A stretch of DNA of 5,847 bases from Bacillota bacterium (GTDB taxonomy: Bacteria; Bacillota; Clostridia; Christensenellales; SZUA-584). Position numbers and translations under genes: made by a program. How positions within the stretch are numbered: position 1 is the first letter of the stretch; the number at the start of each line of letters is the position of its first letter. The stretch is from positions 1-5,847 of the forward strand of contig JAEWQS010000102.1 of assembly GCA_023399095.1 (NCBI GenBank). The letters run 5' to 3'. The notes beneath the pieces are model-generated. The model was not told the DNA's origin. It worked only from the letters and a program-made list of their open reading frames with translations, and made no database searches. Shown piece by piece: positions 1 to 5,784 of this stretch.

Positions 1-61
1 CCAGATCATCCAGATTCACGATTTCAAGCGTTTTTCTGTTTTCTTCATTCTTGTTCAGCAA
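1..61 (-). CDS. IS1182-like transposase, N-terminal fragment (runs off the window)
   Basis: Only the first 20 codons lie in the window; the gene continues beyond base 1. The peptide (LLNKNEENRKTLEIVNLDDL, first residue read as fMet) resembles the start of IS1182/IS5-type (DUF772) transposases, where a short basic leader precedes an 'EIV..DDLVP.DHLLRKID' segment; this resemblance is from memory. The frame is closed upstream by TAG at 65-67. The likely start is TTG at 59-61, with a ribosome binding site AGGGTG at 69-74 and a 7-base spacer; CTG at 56-58 is the alternative. A T-flanked hairpin sits just upstream (88-116), a common arrangement that shields a transposase gene from read-through. The product would cut and join DNA at the element's ends. 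Whether the rest of the gene is intact cannot be seen. Confidence 0.55.
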   Translation of the reverse strand, partial: MLNKNEENRKTLEIVNLDDL

Positions 62-87
62 CTTCTATCACCCTATTTTATTGTACC

Positions 88-116
88 AAAAAAGCCAGCT
101 TATCGCTGACTTTTTT
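88..116. terminator. T-flanked hairpin, probable bidirectional terminator at IS end
   Basis: AAAAAAG (88-94) pairs with CTTTTTT (110-116), then one C/A mismatch, then CAGC (96-99) with GCTG (105-108) around a 5-base loop. The T run follows the stem in both directions, so it could terminate transcription on either strand. It lies 27 bases upstream of the transposase start and would block transcripts entering the element from outside. The sequence just beyond it (TTTTTTGACAGTCTG) could be part of the element's terminal inverted repeat, but the other end is not in the window. Confidence 0.45.
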
Positions 117-129
117 GACAGTCTGAAAC

Positions 130-318
130 GACGTCTTCGACGTCGACAGAGTGTCATAAAAGGTGTTTTTGATCATTCCGATTGAGCATAAGCGATTAAC
201 TACGAAGTGGATTGGAATCCCCTTCAACAAAGCGTTTTTCATGGGATTCCAATCCACTACCGTAGTCGACAAGCTCGGAATGACAAAATGGGGTTTATCG
301 ATGGACGTCTTCGACGTC
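130..318. repeat. MITE/REP-like composite repeat bounded by a 15-bp direct repeat
   Basis: The same 15-mer GACGTCTTCGACGTC occurs at 130-144 and at 304-318. Each copy is nearly self-complementary (GACGTC, 3-base spacer, GACGTC), so the two ends are both direct and inverted repeats of each other. Between them lies a large inverted repeat (173-283). The overall design, about 190 bp with matching ends, a strong internal hairpin and no convincing gene, is that of a small non-autonomous mobile repeat. A long minus-strand reading frame crosses it (78-320), but its peptide is dictated by the palindromes and has no ribosome binding site, so I do not treat it as a gene. This repeat, together with flanking DNA, fills most of the stretch between the transposase fragment and base 436. 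Confidence 0.6.
173..283. repeat. Inverted pair of CATTCCGA...GGAATCCC palindromic units
   Basis: A 16-bp perfect inverted repeat, AGTGGATTGGAATCCC at 206-221 and its complement at 243-258, encloses a 21-base loop. The stem continues outward with CTACG (200-204) against CGTAG (261-265) and TCATTCCGA (173-181) against TCGGAATGA (275-283). Read separately, 174-221 on the plus strand and 282-243 on the minus strand are two homologous units with the same start (CATTCCGA) and end (CTACG..AGTGGATTGGAATCCC); the first has 8 extra bases in its middle. This resembles the dispersed 'CATTCCGAGC..GGAATC' REP-like palindromes seen in many bacterial genomes, here as a head-to-head twin. It may also act as a transcription barrier between the minus-strand genes and the IS fragment. 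Confidence 0.7.
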
Positions 319-432
319 AAAAAAACCTAATCCCAATTTTAATTTATTCAACGAGAAGAAATAGTAATTAACCAAGAGTGCAAATACGAAAATAAGCTTA
401 AGTAGAACCAAAAGCCGCTTTGCCTGCGCCAT
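295..432 (-). CDS. Possible 45-aa single-pass membrane peptide (doubtful)
   Basis: This ORF starts at ATG 430-432, 4 bases after the stop codon of the upstream minus-strand gene, and ends at TAA 295-297. The peptide begins MAQAKRLLVLLK, then has a hydrophobic stretch of about 20 residues (LVLLKLIFVFALLVNYYFF) that could span the membrane, followed by a basic tail. The last 10 or so residues (DVEDVHR) are encoded by the 15-bp repeat at 304-318, so the original C-terminus may have been replaced by insertion of the repeat. Against it: no ribosome binding site precedes the ATG, so translation would rely on coupling to the gene before it. I recognise no family. It may simply be chance in an AT-rich tail. 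Confidence 0.25.
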   Translation of the reverse strand: MAQAKRLLVLLKLIFVFALLVNYYFFSLNKLKLGLGFFDVEDVHR

Positions 433-436
433 GTTG

Positions 437-628
437 TTAAACGTTTGAAACAATAATGTAATCACCATTTTTAAGCTGAATCACATTCGCTCTGAGTCCC
501 CGGCCTATATCTGAAATGATCTGTTTCCTTTCAGTTTCATCTTCTATGCATAGGCACAGTGGATTACCTGTAATTATCTTGTCCCTGTTATTTGTGATAT
601 ATGCTATGATCTCGGGCTTATCTTTCAT
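437..628 (-). CDS. Capping complex subunit for YIEGIA (63-aa partner protein)
   Basis: This is a small soluble protein of 63 residues with no membrane segment or signal peptide: an N-terminal acidic half (MKDKPEIIAYITNN...LCLCIEDETERKQIISDI) and a C-terminal half rich in beta-type residues ending NGDYIIVSNV. It matches, from memory, the family that databases name 'capping complex subunit for YIEGIA', which occurs next to YIEGIA genes in Firmicutes; the assignment rests partly on that context. Its biochemical role is not established. ATG 626-628 overlaps the TGA of the upstream frame (625-627) as ATGA, and AAAGGAG at 637-643 is well spaced (8 bases), so the two are translationally coupled in one operon. 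No clear terminator follows; the large hairpin at 173-283 is the nearest strong structure downstream. Confidence 0.75.
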   Translation of the reverse strand: MKDKPEIIAYITNNRDKIITGNPLCLCIEDETERKQIISDIGRGLRANVIQLKNGDYIIVSNV

Positions 629-984
629 TTACCCATCTCCTTTCCGGGTCGCATGATTCGATGAATTTTGCGACTATTTTCGAGGATAGGCGTATTCTTC
701 ACAGCAGAAATCATGGCATCTATATCATTGACGATCGGCACAAGCGCGATTGCGACCTTTCCCTGTGTAAAGTTTCTTCTAGTAAACCGGTATCTCTTTA
801 CACCCAAGGCTCTAGCCGCTTCAAAAATCATGGCCTGTCGCTGCCCATAGTATTCAAGCGTGATACGAAAAATCGGCTTTTTTGGTTCTATTACAACTGC
901 GAGGCCCTCTTTAAGTATCAGCTCTCTGCTTCTGTCTGTCCCCAATATGTTGCTGGCATACATGCCGTCCACATACAGCTCCAC
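625..984 (-). CDS. YIEGIA family protein, C-terminal part (separated by a frameshift)
   Basis: This 119-residue frame encodes a soluble domain containing ELYVDGMYASNILGT, then GLAVVIEPKKP, a 'YYGQRQAMIFEAARALGV' helix, and a tail with IALVPI..DIDAMISAVKNTPILE. In YIEGIA family members, as I recall them, this kind of domain directly follows the membrane part on the same chain. Here it is in the -1 frame relative to 918-1553 and the frames overlap by 67 bases. The frame is closed upstream by TGA at 994-996. The only early start is GTG 982-984, with GG-rich sequence (AGGTGG at 989-994) in front, so independent translation is possible but poorly spaced (4 bases). I infer a broken or wrongly read single gene. 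The end overlaps the next gene by ATGA. Confidence 0.7.
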   Translation of the reverse strand: MELYVDGMYASNILGTDRSRELILKEGLAVVIEPKKPIFRITLEYYGQRQAMIFEAARALGVKRYRFTRRNFTQGKVAIALVPIVNDIDAMISAVKNTPILENSRKIHRIMRPGKEMGK

Positions 985-1553
985 CCTTCCACCTCAATTT
1001 TGCCCGGCTTGACTGTACAAATATCACCAACAGTTTTTCCCTTTGTGACCCATTTCATAAGGTATATGCTGATTAAACCAACGGCAAGACCGAGTAATAC
1101 ACTGAGGAATATATTCTGAATTCCTGCGATCTTCATCACAAGCACAGTGACCAGATACGTAAGGAGAGAGATATAATTTCGTGCTTCATATGTTTTGGCG
1201 ATGCCGTCAATATACGCTTCTCCTCTTTTTGTATATTCCGTTTGTTCAAGTTTACCAAGGCTTTCGCGTTCGAGCTTTCTGATATCACGAAAATGCTGAA
1301 TGCCCAATGCCAAAAACGTAATGGCTGTAAAGTCTTTTTCTATGACAGCCGGGATAGCTACAGATCCAAGGGCAGACGCAACAAAACCGGTAACGATATT
1401 AATAAACTGCCCATTTGGATATGAAGGGTTTTGACGATAGTCGATTACCAACGTGATGACCCTTGCTGCGGTTCCCATCATAATGCCTGTTATGATTAAA
1501 ACGATGTATTCCGTGCTTAAAATACCCTTATCCAGAAATACCACCTCCATCAA
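918..1553 (-). CDS. YIEGIA family membrane protein, N-terminal part (frameshifted)
   Basis: The family is named for the motif YIEGIA, here YIDGIA at residues 114-119 within KRGEAYIDGIAKTYEARNY. Other family-like stretches are DYRQNPSYPNG (38-48) and EKDFTAITFLALGIQHFRDIRKLE (72-95). Hydrophobic segments near 16-37, 50-71, 128-146 and 148-168 predict an integral membrane protein of the cell membrane. The function is unknown. From about residue 190 (GGG at 984-986) the frame turns to unrelated sequence (WSCMWTACMPATYWGQ) and stops, while the family-like sequence continues in the -1 frame (625-984); the intact protein would be about 300 residues. The start is uncertain: TTG 1551-1553 and ATG 1548-1550 have no ribosome binding site, whereas GGAGG at 1544-1548 would serve CTG 1533-1535, giving a product about 6 residues shorter. 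Confidence 0.75.
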   Translation of the reverse strand: MMEVVFLDKGILSTEYIVLIITGIMMGTAARVITLVIDYRQNPSYPNGQFINIVTGFVASALGSVAIPAVIEKDFTAITFLALGIQHFRDIRKLERESLGKLEQTEYTKRGEAYIDGIAKTYEARNYISLLTYLVTVLVMKIAGIQNIFLSVLLGLAVGLISIYLMKWVTKGKTVGDICTVKPGKIEVEGWSCMWTACMPATYWGQTEAES

Positions 1554-1603
1554 ACATATGATTCATCAATAACGGCTGTAATATACTGGTATTTTATGGT
1601 ACG

Positions 1604-1631
1604 CAAAGAAAAGCACGACTGAATGTGCTTT
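1604..1631 (-). terminator. Rho-independent terminator of the glsB-type gene
   Basis: On the minus strand a 7-bp stem (AAAGCAC at 1631-1625, GTGCTTT at 1616-1610) with an 8-base loop runs into TTTTCTTT. It lies about 27 bases after the stop codon of the gene at 1658-1927 and so separates that gene from the YIEGIA operon, which would need its own promoter in 1554-1603. Confidence 0.6.
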
Positions 1632-1657
1632 CCTATCTGAAGTAAGATTCCATTTAA

Positions 1658-1927
1658 TTATTTATTTGTGACTGAGCCTTTGCGGATAAGATTGATAATC
1701 GCAAGAAGTATTACCGAACCAAGCAACGCAACCAAAAAGCTTTCCAGCGTAAAACCTGTTACGTCTGCGTTTGCACCGATGAGGTTCATGATGAAACCGC
1801 CAATAAACGCACCGATGATCCCAACGGCGATATTCGCAAAAGCGCCCATTGAGGAGTTGTTTTTCATAATGTTGCTTGCTATCCATCCTGCAAGCGCACC
1901 CAAAACGATCCATGATATAATGCCCAT
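1658..1927 (-). CDS. GlsB/YeaQ/YmgE family stress response membrane protein
   Basis: This is an 89-residue integral membrane protein of the transglycosylase-associated (GlsB/YeaQ/YmgE) family, whose members are usually 80-90 residues and are linked to general or envelope stress; the molecular role is not firmly known. Three hydrophobic segments are visible: 2-21 (starting GIISWIVLGALAGWIAS), about 30-51 with a glycine-rich zipper (VGIIGAFIGGF) typical of the family, and about 61-82. A short basic tail (RKGSVTNK) ends the protein. ATG 1925-1927 is chosen because GGAGGA at 1934-1939 precedes it by 6 bases; a longer overlapping frame (1662-1952) lacks such support. It is a single-gene unit with a terminator downstream and is divergent from the molybdenum hydroxylase operon. 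Confidence 0.9.
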   Translation of the reverse strand: MGIISWIVLGALAGWIASNIMKNNSSMGAFANIAVGIIGAFIGGFIMNLIGANADVTGFTLESFLVALLGSVILLAIINLIRKGSVTNK

Positions 1928-1940
1928 ATAAAATCCTCCG

Positions 1941-2067
1941 TTCAGTTTTCATTTATTTTTCTCAGAATCTCGCTTTTTATTCTTATCATTTTTTGATTTA
2001 TATCGATTTTCGTTATTTTCAGATATCAATTTATTATTTTGGGAAACAATACTTCTATATCAGAATC
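1941..2067. promoter_or_regulatory. AT-rich divergent promoter region between glsB-type gene and hydroxylase operon
   Basis: This gene-free stretch must hold the promoters for two divergent units, the glsB-type gene (minus) and the hydroxylase operon (plus). It is strongly AT-rich with several TATAAT-like hexamers, for example TATTAT at 2032-2037 on the plus strand and TATAAA at 2002-1997 on the minus strand. I could not pair any of them with a convincing TTGACA-like box at 16-18 bases, and I saw no sigma-54 or sigma-B type consensus. The placement is inferred from gene layout, not from a clear motif. Confidence 0.4.
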
Positions 2068-2079
2068 GGAGAATGATTA

Positions 2080-4389
2080 ATGATCAGAAATGACGCATGG
2101 CTAAAAGTTGAAGGGAAAGTTAAATTCAACGATGACGACATATTCGTTTCTTGCCTTCAAGCCAGATTGCTAACCAGCGTTTTCGCACATGCACGGATTG
2201 TTTCCATCGGTGTATCAGACGCCTGCAAGGTTTCTGGCGTTCGCGCCGTGGTCACAGGGCAAGACTGTCCGCAGCTCACCGGATCAATTCTCGAGGATAT
2301 GCCTGTTTTGGCCATAGAAAAAGTGCGGTATTTTGGCGAGCCTGTCGCTATCGTGGTTGCCGATGAAGAATGGCAGGCGGCGCAGGCGACGAAGTTGATA
2401 GAGGTTCAATATGAGCCCTTGCCTGTTGTCAACGCCATTGAAGACGCGCTTTTTACAAATGCCACGCTCATACATCCTAAGCTGATGCAATATAAGCACA
2501 ATGGTGAGAACGTCTATCCGGAAATGAATTCAAATATATCCAACCGAGCGAATATAAGAAAAGGCAACATGAACTACGGCTGGGCCAACAGTGACGTCAT
2601 CGTTGAAGCCGAATATCATATTCCCCAAGCAAATCATGCTTTTATGGAAACGCGAAATGCACGGGCGCAAATTCTGCGGAATGGACACATACACATTCGC
2701 TCTACCTCGCAAGGTACGCATGCGGCAAGAGCGCTGATTGCTCAGTATTTTAAGCTATCAGAAAACGATATCATTATCGACGTGCCTTTTGTGGGCGGCG
2801 CATATGGCGGCAAGGTAAACCCACATATAGAGATCATGGCATACATTGCATCTCGCGCAGTGGGCGGTAAGGAAGTGCGAATATCGCTGACGCGTGAAGA
2901 AAGCTTTTATTCCAGCGCCTGCAAGATCGGCGCCAAAGCGCATATTATGCTCGGCGCAGACAAATCAGGCAAGCTCCATGCGCTTCAAGCCGAATACTTT
3001 ATTGACTCAGGTGCCTATACCGACACCGCGCCTGTTATGACAAGAGCAGCTGCTGCCAATTGCAGCGGCGCTTACAATATCCCAAATATTCAGTGCGACT
3101 CGGTTTGCGTGTATACAAACCACGTCTACACCACGTCGTTCCGCGGCTTTGGCCACGGAGTTTCCACTTTTACGATTGAACGCACGATGGAGAAGCTGGC
3201 TGAAAAGCTCAATATCGATGCCGCAGAATTAAGGCAGATAAACGTCATGCGGGAAGGCGCTTTTACGCCGACGCAAAACAAGGTGACTCTGAGCAATTAT
3301 GGAAATCTGGAGGCTTGCATCGGTCGCGTCAAACAAATCATGGAGTGGGAAAAGGGAACAACTTTTGAGGTCAGCCGGCACCTTGTGCGTGCAAAGGGCA
3401 TGTCTTGCTTTTCCAAAACATCCAGTTCTCCCTCCGACGCTTCCTCTTCCGCTGTGGTCATGTTCTGCTCAGACGGCAGCGTGAACTTAAGTTGCAGTGT
3501 CATCGAATGCGGCCCCGGAATGACTACGGTGCTGCCCAAAATACTCGCGCAGCAGTTAAAAATCGATTCGGACAAAGTGACGATGAATATGCACGTCAAT
3601 ACACATTCGCATCCCGAACACTGGAAGACAGTGGCCAGCATGTCCACATATATGGCGGGCAATGCCATCATTTCAGCGGCTGCTGACGCCATCCGTCAGC
3701 TTAAAGCCAACGCCGCGCTCGCGCTTCGGTGCCCCCCCGATGATATTGTGATCGAAAATGAAACAGCATATCTCAAGGAAAACCCGTCCATCTCTTTGCC
3801 GTTTAAGGACATCGTTTTCGGCGTGAAAACACCGGAAGGTAATGGGCTTGGAGGTCCGGTGATTGGTCGCGGTCACTTTATTATGAAGCATCTTTCCAAA
3901 CTCGACAAGGAGACCGGCAAAGGACAGCCGGGGCCATACTGGACGGTCGGCTCGCAAGCTGTGGAGGTTGAATATGACCGAATCGAGCACACTTATCGGG
4001 TTGTCAGAGCTGTCACAGTCGTAGACGCAGGCAAAGTGCTGGAACCGGAATGTGCTGTGGGACAGATTATTGGTGCCATGAACATGGGCCTTGGCATTGC
4101 CACACGTGAGGCCAACCAATATGCCCAAAGTGGTGAGCTCAAAGATACCAGCTTTCGTACATACAAGATCATGCATTATGGACAAAATCCTATTTATATT
4201 GCCGAATTCATCGAGACACCAAATCTCAGTGGGCCGTTTGGCGCACGCGGGATCGGAGAGCATGGCATTCTGGGTATGCCACCCGCTTTGGCCAACGCAT
4301 TGAGCAAAGCAGCAAATGTACAGCTGGATACACTCCCCATTACGTTTGAAAGCCTATGGAACGCAGTGGAGAATGGAGGAAACAATTAA
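2080..4389 (+). CDS. Xanthine dehydrogenase family, molybdenum-binding catalytic subunit
   Basis: This 769-residue protein has the layout of the Mo subunit of three-part xanthine dehydrogenases (E. coli XdhA is about 750). Residues 1-110 form the a/b-hammerhead domain (GVRAVVTGQDCP, YFGEPVAIVVADEE); the rest is the molybdopterin-cytosine-dinucleotide (MCD) binding part. Visible motifs are PFVGGAYGGK (236-245), FRGFGHG (354-360), ECGPG (476-480) and GARGIGEHG (721-729), in which E727 matches the catalytic Glu of the family. By alignment with bovine enzyme, F357 corresponds to F914 and R322 lies within one residue of R880, both substrate-pocket residues, which favours a purine-like substrate but does not prove it. 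The usual Gln of the GQG loop is Pro479 here. ATG 2080 follows GGAG (2068-2071) by 8 bases. It has no signal peptide, so the enzyme is cytoplasmic. The stop overlaps the next start (TAATG). Confidence 0.88.
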   Translation: MIRNDAWLKVEGKVKFNDDDIFVSCLQARLLTSVFAHARIVSIGVSDACKVSGVRAVVTGQDCPQLTGSILEDMPVLAIEKVRYFGEPVAIVVADEEWQAAQATKLIEVQYEPLPVVNAIEDALFTNATLIHPKLMQYKHNGENVYPEMNSNISNRANIRKGNMNYGWANSDVIVEAEYHIPQANHAFMETRNARAQILRNGHIHIRSTSQGTHAARALIAQYFKLSENDIIIDVPFVGGAYGGKVNPHIEIMAYIASRAVGGKEVRISLTREESFYSSACKIGAKAHIMLGADKSGKLHALQAEYFIDSGAYTDTAPVMTRAAAANCSGAYNIPNIQCDSVCVYTNHVYTTSFRGFGHGVSTFTIERTMEKLAEKLNIDAAELRQINVMREGAFTPTQNKVTLSNYGNLEACIGRVKQIMEWEKGTTFEVSRHLVRAKGMSCFSKTSSSPSDASSSAVVMFCSDGSVNLSCSVIECGPGMTTVLPKILAQQLKIDSDKVTMNMHVNTHSHPEHWKTVASMSTYMAGNAIISAAADAIRQLKANAALALRCPPDDIVIENETAYLKENPSISLPFKDIVFGVKTPEGNGLGGPVIGRGHFIMKHLSKLDKETGKGQPGPYWTVGSQAVEVEYDRIEHTYRVVRAVTVVDAGKVLEPECAVGQIIGAMNMGLGIATREANQYAQSGELKDTSFRTYKIMHYGQNPIYIAEFIETPNLSGPFGARGIGEHGILGMPPALANALSKAANVQLDTLPITFESLWNAVENGGNN

Positions 4390-5231
4390 TGCTTGCTTAC
4401 GATTTTGAATATTACCTGCCCGATACTTTGCAGGAAGCAATGGACATATATACCTTTGTTCAAGACCAGGGGAAAAAACCGTTTTACTATAGCGGCGGCA
4501 CTGAGATTATCAGTATGAGCCGCGTGTTTAATTTAAGACCGGATGCTGTTATCGATATAAAAAATATACCCGATTGCAGCGGTATCGGTACGGACGGATC
4601 AAAGCTCATTTTCGGAGCCGCATCGACGCTGAGCGCCATTCAGGAGGCTGATCTTTTTCCATTGCTGAGCCTTGCAGCCAGCCGAGTCGCAGACCATACC
4701 ATACAATGCAAACTCACGCTGGGCGGCAACCTTGCCGGAACAATCATCTATCACGAAACATTGCTGCCGCTGCTGCTGTCAGACAGCACAATTGAAATTT
4801 TTGGCCCCATAGGTTCAAAAAGCGTTCCCATCGCTGATGTGCTTTCAAACGGCAAAAAGCTTGCTCACGGTGAGCTGATCGTGAAAGTGAGTGTTGATAA
4901 TCAAATCACGAATCTGCCATATTTTCATATCAAGAAATCCAAAACAGAGAAAATCGGCTATCCTTTGGTATCGTTATGCGCGCTTTATCAAGACGGAGAT
5001 CTTCGTCTCGCCGTCAGCGGCCTTTGCGAATACCTTTTTCGCTTCAACGATACAAGGGTGAAAGGCAGCCAGTCAGCCGCGGATATTTCGGAGCAGCTTG
5101 CCGCGCAGATACCCGCTCCCGTTCTTAATGACTTGGAAGGATCGGCAAATTATCGACTTTTCATATTTAAAAAGACAGTGGAGAAAATTATCATCGAATC
5201 AAAAAAGAGCGGAGGGAACGGCCATGCTTAA
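4389..5231 (+). CDS. Xanthine dehydrogenase family, FAD-binding subunit
   Basis: This 280-residue subunit carries FAD and passes electrons from the iron-sulfur clusters to the final acceptor. The FAD-binding fold (FAD_binding_5 type) covers about residues 1-170 and shows the two flavin-contact motifs of the family: YYSGGTE (33-39, usually AGGTD/S) and TLGGNLAG (110-117, usually TIGGN). Residues from about 175 form the CO dehydrogenase flavoprotein C-terminal domain (KIGYPLVSLCALY). The length is close to the usual 280-295. Start ATG 4389 is chosen over an upstream in-frame ATG at 4356, which lies inside the Mo-subunit gene, because GGAGGAA at 4376-4382 is spaced 6 bases from it and because the family normally begins just before the F-x-Y-x-x-P segment seen here (FEYYLP). 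It overlaps the previous gene by 1 base and the next by 8. Confidence 0.88.
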   Translation: MLAYDFEYYLPDTLQEAMDIYTFVQDQGKKPFYYSGGTEIISMSRVFNLRPDAVIDIKNIPDCSGIGTDGSKLIFGAASTLSAIQEADLFPLLSLAASRVADHTIQCKLTLGGNLAGTIIYHETLLPLLLSDSTIEIFGPIGSKSVPIADVLSNGKKLAHGELIVKVSVDNQITNLPYFHIKKSKTEKIGYPLVSLCALYQDGDLRLAVSGLCEYLFRFNDTRVKGSQSAADISEQLAAQIPAPVLNDLEGSANYRLFIFKKTVEKIIIESKKSGGNGHA

Positions 5232-5694
5232 GCTGTCGGGAAAAAGCATTATTTCTTTGACCGTGAACAACCGTGTCTATGAGGTGGCGATACGTCCGGC
5301 CGATATACTGGTTAATGTGCTGCGCAGACAGCTTGGCCTGACGGGAACGAAAATCGGCTGCGAAAACGGTGATTGCGGTTCCTGTACGGTATTGGTGGAC
5401 GGTTGGCCGATTAAATCCTGTCTGATGCTGGCTGTAGAGGCCATCGGCCATAGCATCACCACGATTGAGGGGCTGACAAATACACCGATACAGATCGCGT
5501 TTGCAAATTTTCAGGCTTATCAATGCGGCTTTTGTACGCCGGGCTTTATCATGGTGTGCCATTCGTTGCTGCTGCACCATCCGAATCCCGATGACTTCAC
5601 AATAGAATTATGGCTTCAGTCCAATTTATGCCGCTGCACGAGTTATCAGGAAATCAAACAGGCTGTGCGCATTGCCATAGAAAATGTTCATTAG
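5224..5694 (+). CDS. Xanthine dehydrogenase family, [2Fe-2S] subunit
   Basis: This 156-residue electron-transfer subunit holds two 2Fe-2S clusters. The N-terminal plant-ferredoxin-type domain has Cys46, 51, 54 and 66 (C-x4-C-x2-C-x11-C, in GCENGDCGSC...KSC). The C-terminal helical domain has Cys101, 104, 136 and 138 (QCGFCTPG and CRC), with Q100 placed to contact the MCD cofactor of the catalytic subunit. All eight ligands are present, so it should be functional; the length is standard (about 155-165). Start ATG 5224 has GGAGGG at 5211-5216 with a 7-base spacer; a longer frame beginning at 5098 lies inside the FAD-subunit gene and is not needed. The 8-base overlap with the FAD gene points to coupled translation and equal production. 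It is the last gene of the operon and a hairpin follows. Confidence 0.92.
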   Translation: MLKLSGKSIISLTVNNRVYEVAIRPADILVNVLRRQLGLTGTKIGCENGDCGSCTVLVDGWPIKSCLMLAVEAIGHSITTIEGLTNTPIQIAFANFQAYQCGFCTPGFIMVCHSLLLHHPNPDDFTIELWLQSNLCRCTSYQEIKQAVRIAIENVH

Positions 5695-5698
5695 AAAA

Positions 5699-5729
5699 AG
5701 CCGGCTCCTCAATGTGAGAGAAACCGGTT
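5699..5729 (+). terminator. Hairpin after the hydroxylase operon, probable terminator
   Basis: AGCCGG (5699-5704) pairs with CCGGTT (5724-5729), including one G-U pair, and CTCCTCA pairs with TGAGAG with one bulged C around a short ATG loop; an AAA bulge lies between the two stems. It sits 5 bases after the stop codon of the last operon gene. The following sequence (CTATACTATAC) is not a good T run, so termination may be partial. Confidence 0.45.
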
Positions 5730-5784
5730 CTATACTATACATTGGGGTAAGGAAAAAAAGAAGAGGCATAAATCTTCAAAACCT

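Noticed and set aside
78..320. 80-codon minus-strand frame across the repeat region
   Set aside because: It is composed of the palindromic repeat, has no ribosome binding site, and its peptide shows no family-like pattern.
984..995. Programmed ribosomal frameshift signal in the YIEGIA gene
   Set aside because: There is no X XXY YYZ slippery heptamer, and slipping back from GGG would pair poorly with AGG; a one-base deletion explains it better.
661..1119. 152-codon plus-strand frame
   Set aside because: It is antisense to the YIEGIA reading frames, which have family motifs; no ribosome binding site was seen.
1588..1597. CATAAAATA on the minus strand, matching a sigma-E/K sporulation -10 box (CATAnnnTA) upstream of the YIEGIA gene
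   Set aside because: No ATA or AC -35 element lies at the required 16-18 bases upstream, so one hexamer-like match in AT-rich DNA is weak.
3673..4263. 196-codon minus-strand frame
   Set aside because: It lies entirely antisense to the well-supported molybdenum subunit gene and its peptide has no recognisable domain.
5755..5776. Minus-strand terminator (GAAGA/TCTTC stem followed by T7)
   Set aside because: The stem is only 5 bp, and no minus-strand gene is seen to its right within the window.
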